A DNA stretch of 64,000 nucleotides, taken from contig JAVDOI010000008.1 in NCBI GenBank assembly GCA_032191485.1, positions 16,434,174-16,498,173 of the forward strand. Direction: 5' to 3'. Every line of letters begins with the position of its first letter. Positions within the stretch are counted from its first letter, which is position 1. Below are positions 10,621 to 31,872 of the stretch, in pieces. The position numbers and the translations under genes were made by a program. Under the pieces are notes generated by a model that was not told where the DNA came from, ran no database searches, and saw only the letters and a program-made list of their open reading frames with translations. This DNA comes from Leptoclinus maculatus (lineage: Eukaryota > Chordata > Actinopteri > Perciformes > Stichaeidae).

Positions 10621-12529
10621 ATCCTCACAAAGAAATCACCAGAATAACAGTCCCATCAGTGTGTCTGGGGGGGTCAATAGTGGTGGCCTTATATTGTGCT
10701 TTCTTTGCCATTATAACACTGATTTTTACAAATATAAAAACCATCTTATTTCAAAGATTTCTGAAAGTTGGCCACAACTTTAAAAAACGTTCAGCACATT
10801 TACAAAATTAGCCTAAAAAATGAAAGCAGCCATTGTAATACTTTACCTGCAATAACATGTTGTATAAAATGTGTCAGACTGTGAAATGAGAAACTTGGAA
10901 AGTAAATGTACCTCACTGACAATAAGACAGAGATATAATAAACACAATTCTTTAATTTTCATATCAATAACTGCACACATGGAACCTGCCAAGATTGAAA
11001 CTCAGCTGTATCTTTGTGGTTCAAGACTAGTACAGATGTGCAAATCAATAGCATCCCCCTTATGAGTGCTAATATGGCTGAATAGTAAGGATCCCAAAAC
11101 AGAAGAGCAGCCAAGGCATGAAGGAACTGTTATAAGAGAGTTACACTGCATGTGATTTTTTTCCATAATTAGGCTGGAAAGATCAAACACCATACAAAGA
11201 AACACATTTGTGTTACAGTGACACGGACATAGAGAAAGAAAATACATTTTTATTTTAGATATCTATATGAGTACATGAACAAGGATCTCTGGAACCCTAC
11301 ACTTTCATTTCTGGGGATCACCCCGATAAAAAGGTTGAGCGGTGATAACGTCGCCCATTTGTCGCCCCCAATATACACATCGGTGTGTCACAAAGAAGTC
11401 ACAGATCATTTGGGCTCGTGAAGGAGCTCATATCAGACTGTTTTCTCCTTGATTCTTCCTACTTCTTCAGTTCACAGGAAGACACATTCAGACTTTAAAT
11501 GACGCTGCCTTGCTGTGTTAATGGGGCACCATTAACAGCTTTAAAGACCGTCTCTTTTCTCAAGACCAGACGATGCTCAGCTGCTGCTGCTGCATGCTTA
11601 GAGAGAAACGTTTACATGATAAAGACAGTGAGAGGATTAATGACGCAGGTCGCCTCCCCTGATATAAACACATTGCACATCAAACAAGACAAATACACTA
11701 TTTGAGTAAACTGTTTGCACAGCAAACAGTCTAAAGCTAATACACCTCCTCGGATTGCACCGATAAACTGATTGAGTTGTTTGATTATTTCAGGAAGTCA
11801 TGAATATAGAGTAAGAGATCACGGATCTCGGAGTGCACATGCGGTTTCAGTGGTCTTAAATTTACTTTGACCTAGAAGTATTTCTCCCTGCTTGCCATTT
11901 TTTTCCCCCTTTGTCAACTGCATTACTTTTTTGTGTCGTCATTGGTACATCAGCGAGTCTATGGTAAATGTAGTTAAATGTAATCTCTCAAGTATCAATT
12001 TGTATTGGATTAAAATCCAAGCACATTATACTCTCTCTATCCCTCTAACTTTCTCTTTCTCTATTTAGCAAACTACCCATACCACACAAACACATACCAA
12101 TGAGTCAGAAGTGAGAATGTGTTGAGTGTTGCAAAGTTTCTATTGCAGTTTCTATTTCAGCATCTGTTTGTCCCCAGTGGTGCAGGGGCTCGTACACTCA
12201 CTAGCATTACTCATGTAAACATTTTTGATTCATCCTCCTTCAGAAATATCTTGAAGTCCTCCCTCCACTCAAACATGTATTTTGCTTATTGATACTTCAC
12301 TTGGATGTTTCGGCTTCACCGTGCCAAATGATGTATGTGTGTGCTAGTGTGCTGTTTTGACATTCATCTGCTGAAGGGGGAAATACTCTGTTCTCACCTT
12401 AAAGATTCTCTATTTGATATTCTGAACATTAATATAGCAGAAAACAATTATTTGCTATGTAAAGACATAGTGGAGTAATGTCTACCTGAGCAGAGAATGA
12501 AGTCACTCTCCCTCTGCGTGTTGTTGTCC
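10621..12529. other. gene-free stretch in the eomes-cmc1 interval
   Basis: No open frame with protein character, no RNA gene and no transposon end was recognised. Base composition is ordinary and AT-rich. Confidence 0.5.
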
Positions 12530-12730
12530 AAGCTTCTCTGTGCTTTGTTTACATAGCGGGCCGGTGTGGGCCTTTAAGTGCAATTTAGTGCATGTTAGCA
12601 TGCCCCACTGGCTAGTTCATGGCCGCCGCTGTGCAGTGCGCTAAATATGGCGGTTACGGCTGATAACTGCGCTGTTAGCACCGTTAGCTGCGAGCAGCCG
12701 GCTCAACCATTGCCACGTTGAGAGCCGTTG
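12530..12730. promoter_or_regulatory. orphan promoter-like island
   Basis: A short GC-richer, CpG-containing block in the middle of the gene-free interval. It has AAATATGGCGG (YY1-like, at about 12643), a CATGGCCGCCGC stretch, and CTGTTAGCACCGTTAGCTG (at about 12671), the same GTTAGC words seen at the ankib1, cmc1 and azi2/zcwpw2 promoters. No coding exon follows on either strand that I can recognise. It could start a non-coding RNA, be an old promoter, or be a chance cluster. Confidence 0.35.
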
Positions 12731-13946
12731 AGAAGCTATAGATATGCTCTCAATTTTGCATTTAGCAACTTTTAAATCTGAATTTAACGTAGGTATGTAC
12801 AAGAATGATATTGTGACATCACAAGTTAGTTTCGAGACAATCACGAGGGGATCTTTGAAAATAAACTTTCCAGCATTTGTTGAAACAAGTTCACCCGTTG
12901 CTTATTCAGGCCACTGTAGTGCTCTTGTGTGATGATGAAAACATACAATGTCTAGCTTAAATCAGTTTATCTCATTACCAAAATCAAGTACACTTCACAC
13001 AATGCTGTTTGGTTGTCATGCGTCCTTTGGGCAGGCTCTCTGTATCATGGCCTCACTCGATGAGCAGCTTCCCCTAGCTGTGCCTGCTTTTTGACACGTC
13101 TAAAGGGCTGTTTCTGACATCTTGCCATCCTGCCGGCCGCCCCTCCTGCAGTGTTCATGCCAGGCAGGAGGAAAAAGCTGGTGACCTGGCCATCGCCACC
13201 CTGCCCTAGGTCCACTTCCACCCTGCTGGGAGCAGAAGGTCTGTTGGTCTGAAGCCATGCCAGGAACTCTCCCCGCCGCAGCTTGTGATGTCACGACAGG
13301 CATGCTCGCAGACGAGAGCTCTGATTGGCTCTGAGGGTTTGTCTTTCTCACTTCCTGGGAAATGCCCTCTCAACAACATACAGACATAGAAACCTAATTA
13401 ATTATCACTTTAGTTGAATGGGATCACAGCTTTCTGCCCTCCTAGCTGAACAGCTGCCTTCGCAGATCATGCAGTAAACCACGATTATGTTCTCACCTTT
13501 TCTGATGTAATAGAGGATTATGGGAGAATTTGTAATCCAAATTTTTACAACCCTTTTTTTTTTTTTTACTGCCCTTGTTAATTAGTTACCAGTGCATAAA
13601 TAACTGACTTAATTTGTGCAAAATTCTACTTGCCAGATCAAAACTAAACGTTCATGCTCAGATACACTTGAAGAATGTTGTATTTGCAGACTATAAAAAT
13701 ATATAAAATGGGATACTTATTCTTATGGTCATCACTTCAAATGGTGAAGACCCCTAGTGACCCACTTCCTTGTCTCTCCCCCCCTACTCTTACATTCATG
13801 GTTTGGTCCTGCATCCCGTTAAGACAAGCAGCAGGAGCGGACCATCACATTTGGTGCCCAGCGTGGGGGCGGTTGGTGAGCTGTCATGTTCCAGCTATCC
13901 CAGGGAGATACGCTTCTGCCTCGCCGTGAAGATTTGGTGTTTTCTC

Positions 13947-13954
13947 ATTTGCAT
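13947..13954 (+). promoter_or_regulatory. POU octamer within an imperfect palindrome
   Basis: ATTTGCAT sits inside CTCATTTGCATTTGCTAATG, where the outer CTCAT and ATGAG are inverted copies. This kind of octamer plus TAAT context is common in developmental enhancers. Function is inference. Confidence 0.35.
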
Positions 13955-14979
13955 TTGCTAATGAGATCCTGTTTACATGACTGTATGCTGAAGGCTATCT
14001 CTATGAATATCTCTTTTACAAATACAGGAGGTGGATGAAGTCCTATTTATTTAACCTTTACAAACCAATTAGTCCAATTTAAGATGAAGGAATGTCTTTT
14101 TCAGGAGACGTCTGGCCAAGAGAGCAGCATGATGGTGATGTTAGTAAGGCCCGCAGTAAATGTGTAGGTATTTGTTAGTGGTCTTCACGTTCTTATATAG
14201 TTTTAGTCTCAAATTTGATGCAACACAGGAACAACATTAGTATTCTGAGGCTACATGGTGAGTCACCAGGGAAGCAACAGTTGTAACAACTTCACAGTAA
14301 TACTGTAAAAGCTCTTATGCTGAAATTTAACAAAGGCAAAGGACAGGTTTATGTGGTCCCAACCTAGTCCAGTCTTTGTTGATACCAAAAGTACGGCACT
14401 GCTTACTTCTTGTTTTGTACTGTCTTTGCTACAAGAGCCCATTTCATTTCCCTGATGATCTGAGGCTTCCCCTTGCCAGTTCATCCTGATCACAACTTCA
14501 CACAAGAGACTCATCTTCCTAGAAGCTTTCCTCAGCCAAGAAACATGACTCCCAAAATCACTTATCTGAAGGGAAGTTGCAGAAGTCTCAGGCCAGGACC
14601 AATTAGGGCCCGTTTAGAGCAGTTCCTCGTTATCACCCAATCTGTACTGTTAAAGAGCTCCTGCCCACCAATCTGCCTGTGTCAGCATCACATTATGTTA
14701 TTACGACATTGTCCCATCCTGGTCATAATCTCTACAAATATATATATAATGATGAGATTTAATGAGAATAAATCGTGTCTTAATCACTGCATTGTACCAA
14801 TTATCCCATTACACTTGGTTCTAAATATAACTTTTGTTTCTCATACAGCATAGGGATTTCATAGATCTACACACTGACCCAGCCAGCAGTAACAAAGCAT
14901 CACAATAATAAACCCAGCAATAGCAAAAGAATAAATACATTATCCGTATTGTTTAGAAGAGTGTCCCTCTCTCCAGTGG

Positions 14980-15440
14980 GGTGGAAAGAATATTTTCTGC
15001 ATTATGTCCTCTCTTTGAGTTGATAGGCGGGACCCTGGGCATGTTTTTCTCATATGGGGAATCTGCTGACTGTTGTATCACATTGTGATTAACAATTTAA
15101 CGATGGTCCCCCTCTTTCCCATTGTTATTCCACAGATCACTGAGGGTAAGAGCGAAATGCCAGCGACGGCACGCAGGCTTCATTAGATTCATTGATTGAT
15201 TTATTGTTTTCCATGGTTGTAATCACTTCCCCCACGGTAATTTGTAAGCTCTTTATGGTTCAGAGGTATAAGCCTGAGAGTTAATTAATCGGCTTTGTTT
15301 AGAAGTTTGGAAGCAAAAAATGCCCGTCTGAATTGGCAACTGCTTGGAAGGCAATAGTCCCTGTGACTTAGAATCCCTTGTTTACTACCGCAAAAGATCA
15401 AAACTAAGCAGGTAAACAGACATAATTAGGATTTCTAGAT
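14980..15440. promoter_or_regulatory. candidate conserved non-coding block
   Basis: The block shows non-repetitive, TAAT-rich sequence without open frames (for example GATTAACAATTTAACGATGG, then GTTAATTAATCGGCTTTG). I judge it by texture only; no alignment was possible. A related block is at 15760-15960. Confidence 0.2.
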
Positions 15441-15490
15441 CTTATTCACCTTGATTCATATTTTCCCAGTTAAACATTTTTTTTTGTCAA

Positions 15491-15498
15491 ATGCAAAT
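15491..15498 (-). promoter_or_regulatory. POU octamer (minus strand)
   Basis: ATGCAAAT, the reverse of ATTTGCAT, in the eomes-cmc1 interval. It is one of the six sites counted there. Confidence 0.3.
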
Positions 15499-16468
15499 TT
15501 GAGATTTTGTCATGTCTCAGAAGTCTCTATAAAAAACACAATTTCTGCATTAAAAGTCATCATTCACTTAAAAAATGCAGCCAGTGCTCACCAAACAACA
15601 AACAATCCAACCCTACAAACAGACACTACCAAATCAGTGTAAGTCGTTAATTAAACTGACATGCAGTGAAAACGTTGTGGCAATTCAAACCCCCAGAATC
15701 AGATACTACTTTTATGTCCTGACCCAAATCTCTGCTCGTGGCAGAAGTTAAAGTGACACATGTCGTCTCCGCTCCCCCTCACCCACAAAGCCTCTGATAT
15801 TGTCTGGCCTTTGTCAGTCCTAATTGAAGTGCCGGCTTGCTTTAATTGGCTTTCCGACGGTATGTGAATGGAGACTGCTGTTTATGGGTTAAGTGCATCT
15901 TAATCAGAGCTTTAATCCAGTCATTAACAGAGAAACATGAGGTGTTGAGAGGAGTGGAGAGAGGTTGATAATTGAGAGGCTGCTTCCTTGCTCCCTGTGC
16001 CGTCTGTGCGCGTATGTGTTTGCTTACTTTAGGAGTGCTAGGAACGGTACGCAGGAAAAAAAGTTGTCAGTCTATGTAAGGGAGAGAAACATTTGCTTTT
16101 CATACGTTTCCTTATGATTATACCGTAGGTCTGCACTTGGCAGAAGAAATAATGCATTTGAAGGATTTTAAATATGAGCAATATGCCCTCTACAGTACCT
16201 CCTAGAGAGAAATGGCCAGTGACAACATTGCAAAAAAAACAATTTTCTTTATTTCAGACCACACATTTGTATTCTGAAGAAAATATATACCACTACTGAT
16301 AGTGATAGTAAAAATAGATTGTTATTGTCTACAAAACCCAACTCCTCCACATCCACCCTATTGCTCAGCTGTCACATTCACAGTTTTTCTCACTGTTTAT
16401 TTTAGCACCTATCCCCTGTGTGAGGCCTGTGTTCTTCCGTTCCCCCACTCTTGTCCACGTCTCTCACA

Positions 16469-16470
<2 letters not shown>

Positions 16471-16564
<94 letters not shown>
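16471..16564. repeat. (AC)n microsatellite, about 47 units
   Basis: An uninterrupted CA dinucleotide tract. The open frames reported through it on both strands are only His-Thr or Cys-Val repeats. Confidence 0.98.
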
Positions 16565-16567
<3 letters not shown>

Positions 16568-16622
16568 CGTGGAATCAACGAGTCTATATTGAATCAACAT
16601 GCTGCTTTTAGATAGGGTCCTG

Positions 16623-16630
16623 ATTTGCAT
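16623..16630 (+). promoter_or_regulatory. POU octamer
   Basis: A perfect ATTTGCAT, shortly after the (AC)n tract. It is counted in the octamer cluster. Confidence 0.3.
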
Positions 16631-17050
16631 CATCCTTTGCAAGGTGTATTTTTCACCATTTTTGTGTAATTTATTATAGACATACACACACCTACTGATC
16701 CTATAAAAGCACTGTCAATTGCTCACAAACCTTCAGTGCTACTCACCTTCTCAGAGAGGATCATCGCCAAATCAAACTGAGAAAATAGACTATTCATATT
16801 CTGATGGTGGAATAGAATATCTGGGATTGGATAGCATTCCAATGTAAATGTAGTATTGAATTTGCTTAAAACAAATCCTATACCTTGTTTAATTCATTTT
16901 GGTTACGCATTTAACTATTTTAACAGTTACAGTTACGCAATAGTCAATAACTATATATCAAGATTGACAAAGAAATAAAATTGTTAGACAGTTTACATTT
17001 GCAAATGTTTTGTACATTGATCTTTACTAAAAAAGAAAAGAGAGAGACCA

Positions 17051-17118
17051 AACCTTGTGTTCACTAGTGAACACAAGGTTCACTAGTGAACACAAGGTTC
17101 ACTAGTTCACAAGGTTCA
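17051..17118. repeat. palindromic 19-bp tandem repeat
   Basis: Bases 17051-17080 form a perfect 30-bp palindrome centred on CTAG. From 17061 the unit TCACTAGTGAACACAAGGT is repeated with a 19-bp period, twice perfectly (17061-17079, 17080-17098) and once more shortened (from 17099). Each unit carries its own inverted repeat around ACTAGT. Confidence 0.92.
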
Positions 17119-17222
17119 CACAACACTCACACATACAATGTGCAAGGGTGTTGCACGTATTAGTGTATTGTTTTAAGGTGTGAAGGGCCTGATGACTATG
17201 AACACTGCCGGCCACCAAAAGC

Positions 17223-17224
<2 letters not shown>

Positions 17225-17286
<62 letters not shown>
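17225..17286. repeat. (AC)n microsatellite, about 31 units
   Basis: An uninterrupted CA tract between non-coding flanks. Confidence 0.98.
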
Positions 17287-17288
<2 letters not shown>

Positions 17289-17289
17289 T

Positions 17290-20200
17290 CATCACTGCCG
17301 GCCCAACAGACAGCGACGTCTCTCTTTAACGCTGACCGAGAGGAAAGAGGAGGCAGCCCTCTTCTTACTTCAGCAATTCCTTTCATCAGATGAAGTAAAG
17401 AGGAGGAAAGAGAGAAGACTGTGCCTGCATATTGTGGGAGCAATTGATAAAGATCTCTGAGCATTGCATGCAAAAACGCAAAGATTCAGACAGCTGCTGT
17501 ATCATACTGAAGTATACTGACTGTGGGACTGATGGAGTGGGGACATAATGGCGGCCTGGACAGTGCTGTTTTTACATTTAAAAGTCACAAATGTGATTTT
17601 ACTTGAGCACACACGCAAGCACACTCCCACACACGCTGATGCACATACGCTATGTCGTTACTTCTGAGATGTTGTAAAAAAAAGTCTCTTTTATCCATTA
17701 AAAATCTATCGATCTTGTGCTTTGCCTTCTCTACTTGACGTTTTTTTTTTTTTTCTGTCATAATGGAAAGTCTCCCCAGCCATTTCTTCAGCCTATTCTT
17801 CATTTGGAGTAATTATAGATGGAGAGGTAAAAGATGTTTTTTCCCCTTTCTTTTCTTTTCTCCTTCCTACCCATCTTTCTCTCCCCTGTGTGCATTCAGA
17901 GGCGCTCTCACCACTGCATTCTTATTAGGGACATGTCTGAAAGGCTCCCGCAGCATGTGGTGTCCTCTGACCATCCGCTATGGCTGCTTTTTGTTGGCAT
18001 TAACAAGCCAAGCAACCGAGGATAGCTTTTCAACAGGTACAAACTTTTCCTTTTAGATAATTAACCGCATTCAGACACTCAGCGCAGTGTAGGCGATGTG
18101 GGTACAGCAGCCTAGGGAGGCTCATATTCTAGGAAAAAAAAAAGGACAGAGAAAGGGGAGAGAGATGGAGAAAAAAAACTTGATCAAAAGACAAGATGTT
18201 CTCTTTGGTGTTGTTTAGTGCTAGTGGGTTCTATACCAAACCCCTATTCAAATGGTCTGGCCTTCATTTCTGCTCTCCTTGTTGTCCTCATCGCTGTCCT
18301 CTTCATCTTTTCATCAAGATGGACCATGTAATGAGGGAAAACTCTGGTCATTGTAGAATGGTCAGAGGTTTGCTGGCTTAATGAATGGGAGGAACACAAG
18401 AAGGGTGAATGCTCTCCCTCGTTCCCGTTTTGCCTCGCTGCAAAAGCCCCGGGATGCCTCCTGAAGAAGGCCTCCTCCATCCGCTGCCGTCTCATCTCTT
18501 GTTAAAGGGGGCATAAAGCGAAGGCAGAGGGGAAAAGTAATTTTCTTCTCCCGTCCTGTCCATTCTTTCGGTGGGTTTCTTCCACTTTTTTTTGCTGTGT
18601 ACTTTCATAAAGCTTATAATTATCTTGTCGAGAGCCCCTCAAGTGAGAACGAATGGGGTCTTTGTAGCCTTCTCTCTTCAGCTCTCTCCTGTTTCTGGGA
18701 AGAAGGAAGTCGTATTAACATTTGGTCTTCCACTTTTACAGATGCAGTGAGAAAGCCAGATGTGTCTTGTCTAAAAAAAGAAAAAGAAAAAACCTTTCAA
18801 CAACTTAATTTTACAAACATATTTTCTAAATCCCCACTGAGCATGGCAGAATAGAACGACAGCATAACGCAGTTACTGCAGGAAGTTATCAAACTTTAAT
18901 CTCATAGTTACTGTTTAATCTATACTAATTAGCAAATTGTCCAGTTGAATTGTTTAATTGTGTATTTGAGATGTGCAGTGCTGTCGTGCGAAACTAAAGA
19001 CTGAGAGAAATGTGCCATTTCTTTTTTCTTACTGTATTGTTACAGCTCCAGAAAAGTACTAAAACAACCACGAGCTAACCAGGCATGACGATAGCAACAT
19101 CTATTTTACCTGGCAGCAGATATCACTGGTTTAGGGTCAATCTCTCCCCCTCTATCATCTATGCAAAACGTACCTCCGCTCACCCAAGCCTCCCTCTATG
19201 CCTCTGACCTCCATCCCCAACTCTTCCGGCTGATTACTCCTAATGTAATTTTAATTAAAAACGGTGGTGTCAAAGGGTTTAGCCTGCCTGAGAAGCGGGT
19301 GCAGATTGTGGCACAGTGGCGGACCCCTTCACTTGCTTGAGAGGAAATGCATCCTGACATTGCTCGGGTGTTGCCAACATGACCAAAAAAAGCAAAAGAG
19401 GCTTTCTGGCTCATTTGAATATCGAGGTATGACTTTATTCTGCCCGGAAAATATTTGTGTTATTTCTTATATTGCTGAATTTGGGTTGTGTACGCTTTTT
19501 TACATATAGCTGTCTGGTGATTTCATTTGGCACTCACACCAGTGCAGTTAATGCTTCAAACTTGTATCAGTTGAGCTGGAGGTAATTGTTGCCGTCAAAA
19601 TTTAGAAAAGAAAAATCTCAATATCGTTCTTCTGTGACGCATAATAAGTCTGGTTAAAGAGCTGAGCTTTATTAAAAAACAGGGAGGCAACGGGATTGAT
19701 TCTTGGAAGACTTGCCTTTACCATCATTCAACAAACTCCATCACAGATCACCATGGCTATTTCATCAGAATACTTACTATCTTGTGTCAAATAACTCGGT
19801 ACCAAAAGCCGTGCAAGAAGGCAAGGTGAAGCCACCAAGCTGTGACTCATTCTAACATCAAGTTGCACTTAGTTGACATTGGCAATAATTACCATTGCCA
19901 AATTTCACAGGGGTGACCTGCGGAAGGTGCCCCACAGCAGGACTCAACAGCAGAGGTCTGCCTGTAGGTTTGTAATCCCCTCACCCGAGTCGTTGGATTA
20001 TCTGCTCTCCATCGACCCCGAAGAGGCTCCCCGTTGCTCGGGCTTAAACACTCTCTAAAATCTCATCTCTACACCCCATCTGCCGGCCGCACGACGTCTT
20101 GGAAGTCACAGATACGGAGGAGTGGGGTCTGAGGCAGCACAGCAGAGGAATACATCCAAACACACCTCCTCCTTCACGCTGTGGCTGTGTGGAGCGGAGA

Positions 20201-23200
20201 GGAGCCGATAGTAAAACAGTCTGTTGTAGGTATTATGCTACTCAAAATTACTTTTTAAGTTTTAGGTATTAAATGTTTCAATGCGAGGTAAGTGTCCTTG
20301 TTGCAATACAGGCTTTATCATCCCTTCTGCAACACATTGCTCTTCAGTGGATTCTACATTTAGATAAAGAATATATATAAATCTTATAACAATAACTGTT
20401 GTTCTGGAGACTCACAGGTGCAAGAGGTGTCAGTGTCAATGACCCTTCAACTTTCTCTGATAGGGGCCTTGTTTTGTGGCTGTCAGTGGACAGTTGGAGG
20501 AGCTGGTTGTTGGCCCTGAGCAGTGAGGCATGTAGTAAGAGGGTTTAACTCTGCTAACCTCCTTCTGCCAGGTCCATGGGGCCCTGCTGCTTGGGTAATA
20601 TTGGATCAGTGTTGGGAGCCCATGCCCCTGCCATATAAGCCAGCATGCTACCTGAGGTACTGAGCAATTTCCCCCATGGAGCCAACTGGGCTTGATACTT
20701 GCTTACTTGCGCTCTTCCTAAGACACAGAATTGATTCCTTTCCCTTCTTGTTCAATATTATACAGACTTGGATATTGTTTTAAAGGCACATTATGCTAGA
20801 TGTTTACTCTCCTATGACAACAAAAATGAACATAACATGTGTGGGAGTCTAATAGGTTTGCTGAGCTGGAAATCAACGAATACAGTTAAGATTTATCCTT
20901 AAAGGTGGAACTTCCGCTTTGTACTGTTGTACAAAACAACAATATGCAATTGCTCCACTAGTTGCTTGTCTTGCATAGTAAGTCAGTAAGTGAATTAATA
21001 AAACTAACAGATAGCTGTTTGACTATTGCATTTTGTCTCTCTTATTCTTTATCTTTTGTTTGATAACCTCAATATAAAACCCAAAGAGGGTTCACACGTA
21101 CACTGAATAAGCATCTGGTGTTTCTGTATATTTATACTGTGGCCAAACAAGAATATAAGGAAGGAGAAAAGTGTGTTTTCTTTGAGTAACGGATGAGCAT
21201 TATAGCATTTCCATGCAGGCAACACTGTCACAAGGACTCAGTTAGACTGCATGCTACGATATTGTGTTCCCAATACAGAAACCTGCAATGATTCAGTTAT
21301 TTTCTCTTATGAAGAATATGAATGGTTTGAACTTGGTTAAACACACACTCTGCGTGAAACGTGGTGAATCACAACCCTTTAGCTAATTGCTTGGTTTTCT
21401 CATGCTACTTGGTCCAAATTTCTGCTTTTATAATTATGAATTTGCATTTTCCACAGCCATTTGCATTTGTGATGAATTGGGGAAAAATACTTAATATTTC
21501 TCATCATCAAAGAATCTGATTTTCTTTGTAAACCAAAAGAGGAGATGATGTGCTATTTTTTTCCATTGTAACATATTTCCTCCTCATCATTTGACATTAA
21601 TATTAGGCATCTGCTTTTAATTTGGTAATATACTAATTTGATCAACAAAACATTACTTATATACATGTATATGTATGTATATACATAGTTACCATACACT
21701 GTGTCTGAGAGATTTGTCGGCATTGTGGATAGAGCAAATTTTGTCTTCAGCTGAGTGGATTTTTTTTTTTTGGAAGGGACATAACACTTGCAGGATGAAA
21801 CATAAAATAATGCTCATGTTTTGTCAAGTATTTAAGAGATAAAATATAGTTTTTTTCTCAGATTTGGATGTGTGCAATCATTCACATGTGCTCCACTTGG
21901 CCCTGTTGTGGAAACTTGGCTAGTGCTACACTTTGGAAAGATCTGCTGATATTAAAATCTGCAGATGCCCACCTGGTGTCAGGAGGGATGGAAACAGAAG
22001 AGTGTGCAGTCTGGGAGGTGTTTGGTAGGGCTTGGAGATGTTTGTGTCCATCTGCGGTAACTGTCTATGTCTGGGGTAGAAAAAACACATTTTAAAAAGC
22101 ATGCAGTTCATACAGGTGATGGCTTGTGGTCTCTGTTTGTTATAGGGGGTCTCTTTTTTGCTTGTGGAAATCATTGTTTTTTTCTTTCTTTCTGGCTTTT
22201 GATTTGTAGATGAAAAGAATGTGCTCCTCCACAGAGGTAAAGTGGCAGCTTTAGCTTTGTGAGGTCAGAGAGCCGTTAGAACTTCAAGTCGACAGGCAAG
22301 ACATTCACACTATCCCCTCTGCTGGTGGTGTGTGTGTGGGTGAGTGTAAGTGGTGAAGGCGCACTGGGTATGTATGTGGTTTGGATGTGGAGGTGGATAG
22401 TTTACGCTTATTTCTTAGTGTAGTCAAACGTGTGAATCTTGTCTTTTGCTTCACGGTGTGTGTGAATGTCTGTGAGTGTGTACCTGTCGCTTTGACTGAA
22501 CAGGTGGGGCCTCCTTGCATGGGATCTAGACAGTCAGCCCCCCCCACAACTGACTGTGGTCAGGCTTACTGCTCAACATGCAGTCTGTGGTGCAGGCTCA
22601 GAAACATTGTGGTTGGATGTCGATATACTTTCAGCGGAGTACTCGTTCACCATTCTTATGGTTTCATTCCCCTCAAACCAGTTAGTTAAAATACCAGATA
22701 TTTTTGATTTTGTATTCTTATGCATGTGAAAGAACAAAGAAAGAAGATGTATTCATTATAGCATTCAGTGATTAAATACTGCAAAACTAAAGCTATAATA
22801 ATTCAGTCATAATTTGTCAGTGCTAATACATATCATAACTGACACTGTTGCTACTTCTGCCGTAAAAATAAATGTGACTTTGACAAGGGGATTTGTACAA
22901 TTATTTCATAATAATGAATTAAAATGTAAGTAAGAGTCATGTAATAATGGTTATGGGAGGAAGCACTGGTCTTCACTAAATTCACATTGGCTCTGACAAC
23001 ATTGCACCATTACACTATTTTACATTACTCAAAAAAAAAAAAAAAGACCTTAATACTTATGATGTTTAGCAACAACATCTCTCACAAAATAAAACACCTA
23101 ATGGGATGGCATTTCTGCAATTACGTCTACCATCTGTACTGTAAATGTGTCCAACTAGGAGAGTATGGGTTGTGCTTTTCTGGAGCACATTATTTGGATT

Positions 23201-23276
23201 GGGATTAGCTGACATATTTTTAGACATGGTTGGTGTACATCACACCAAATTTTTTGGGCAATTACAATAAAAACCG
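17290..23276. other. gene-free stretch in the eomes-cmc1 interval
   Basis: No coding exon recognised. Several blocks look like conserved non-coding sequence by texture: about 18400-18560, 19190-19350 (with CTAATGTAATTTTAATTAAA), 20450-20700 and 21380-21640. All are guesses without alignment. Confidence 0.45.
21380..21640 (+). promoter_or_regulatory. candidate enhancer with two POU octamers
   Basis: Two perfect ATTTGCAT octamers lie 19 bp apart (21440-21447 and 21459-21466). They are preceded by TATAATTATGA (homeodomain-type TAATTA) and followed by further AT-rich, non-repetitive sequence. The paired spacing and TAAT context suggest a developmental enhancer serving eomes; this is inference. 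Confidence 0.35.
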
Positions 23277-23431
<155 letters not shown>

Positions 23432-23569
23432 GCTTAACCACATAGTGCGTGGAAAGTGTTTCTAATACTATGGGTCTCTTATTAATGGAAATGGAAAGGG
23501 CAAAAGCATCAGAAACTCCTTTCCACAAAAATTGACTCCGTGAGTAACACTGGGATTTGTAGTTTCTTG

Positions 23570-23652
23570 CGCCTCCTAACTACGTCAGCGGAAGTATTTT
23601 GAGCGGACGCGAGGTCACATTGGTCCAGTTTTGTAATGTTTTGAGAAACACA
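23570..23652 (+). promoter_or_regulatory. cmc1 promoter with CRE-like and ETS-like sites
   Basis: TACGTCA at 23581-23587 (CREB/ATF-like) is directly followed by GCGGAAGT at 23588-23595 (ETS/GABP-like), 55-70 bp upstream of the cmc1 ATG. CREB and GABP sites are common in promoters of nuclear genes for mitochondrial proteins, which fits. GAGCTAGCG, GTTTAGCTAACG and related words follow in intron 1 (about 23730-23830). Confidence 0.5.
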
Positions 23653-31460
<7,808 letters not shown>

Positions 31461-31866
31461 TGTAACATGTAACAAATTCCGGATGCGGAGTGTGGCGCTC
31501 TGGTCGGAACCAGCACCAAGTCCTTCACACCCAGGATACATGGTCCTCTGGCAGGGTTCATTACTCTTAAAGGCACACGCCTGTGCATTTTATTTAAATC
31601 TGTGGAGGGAAACTAGTTTGCTGTGCCAGAGTGGTATATAATCAAAATAAGCTGTTTTTTTGGTTCTGTATATTTGTTCTCCTCCATCACATGGCCAGAA
31701 TAATCTTCCTCACTTTATTGAATCAGCAGCATTTCTATCACATTTGCCACTGTGCTTATAGATTGATAGACTATACTGAACGATCTGATCATACAGTCAC
31801 TTCCTGTACATAAACCTAATAGATTTCATTAGTGCACAGCTTTTGCTTTAGAGGTGTACAGTCATA

Positions 31867-31872
31867 AATAAA
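31867..31872 (+). terminator. candidate cmc1 poly(A) signal
   Basis: AATAAA about 410 nt after the cmc1 stop. Another AATAAA lies at 32101-32106. The actual cleavage site is unknown. Confidence 0.45.

Noticed and set aside
10446..10811. 121-aa plus-strand frame upstream of eomes
   Set aside because: No protein character, passes into AT-rich DNA, no splice or homology support.
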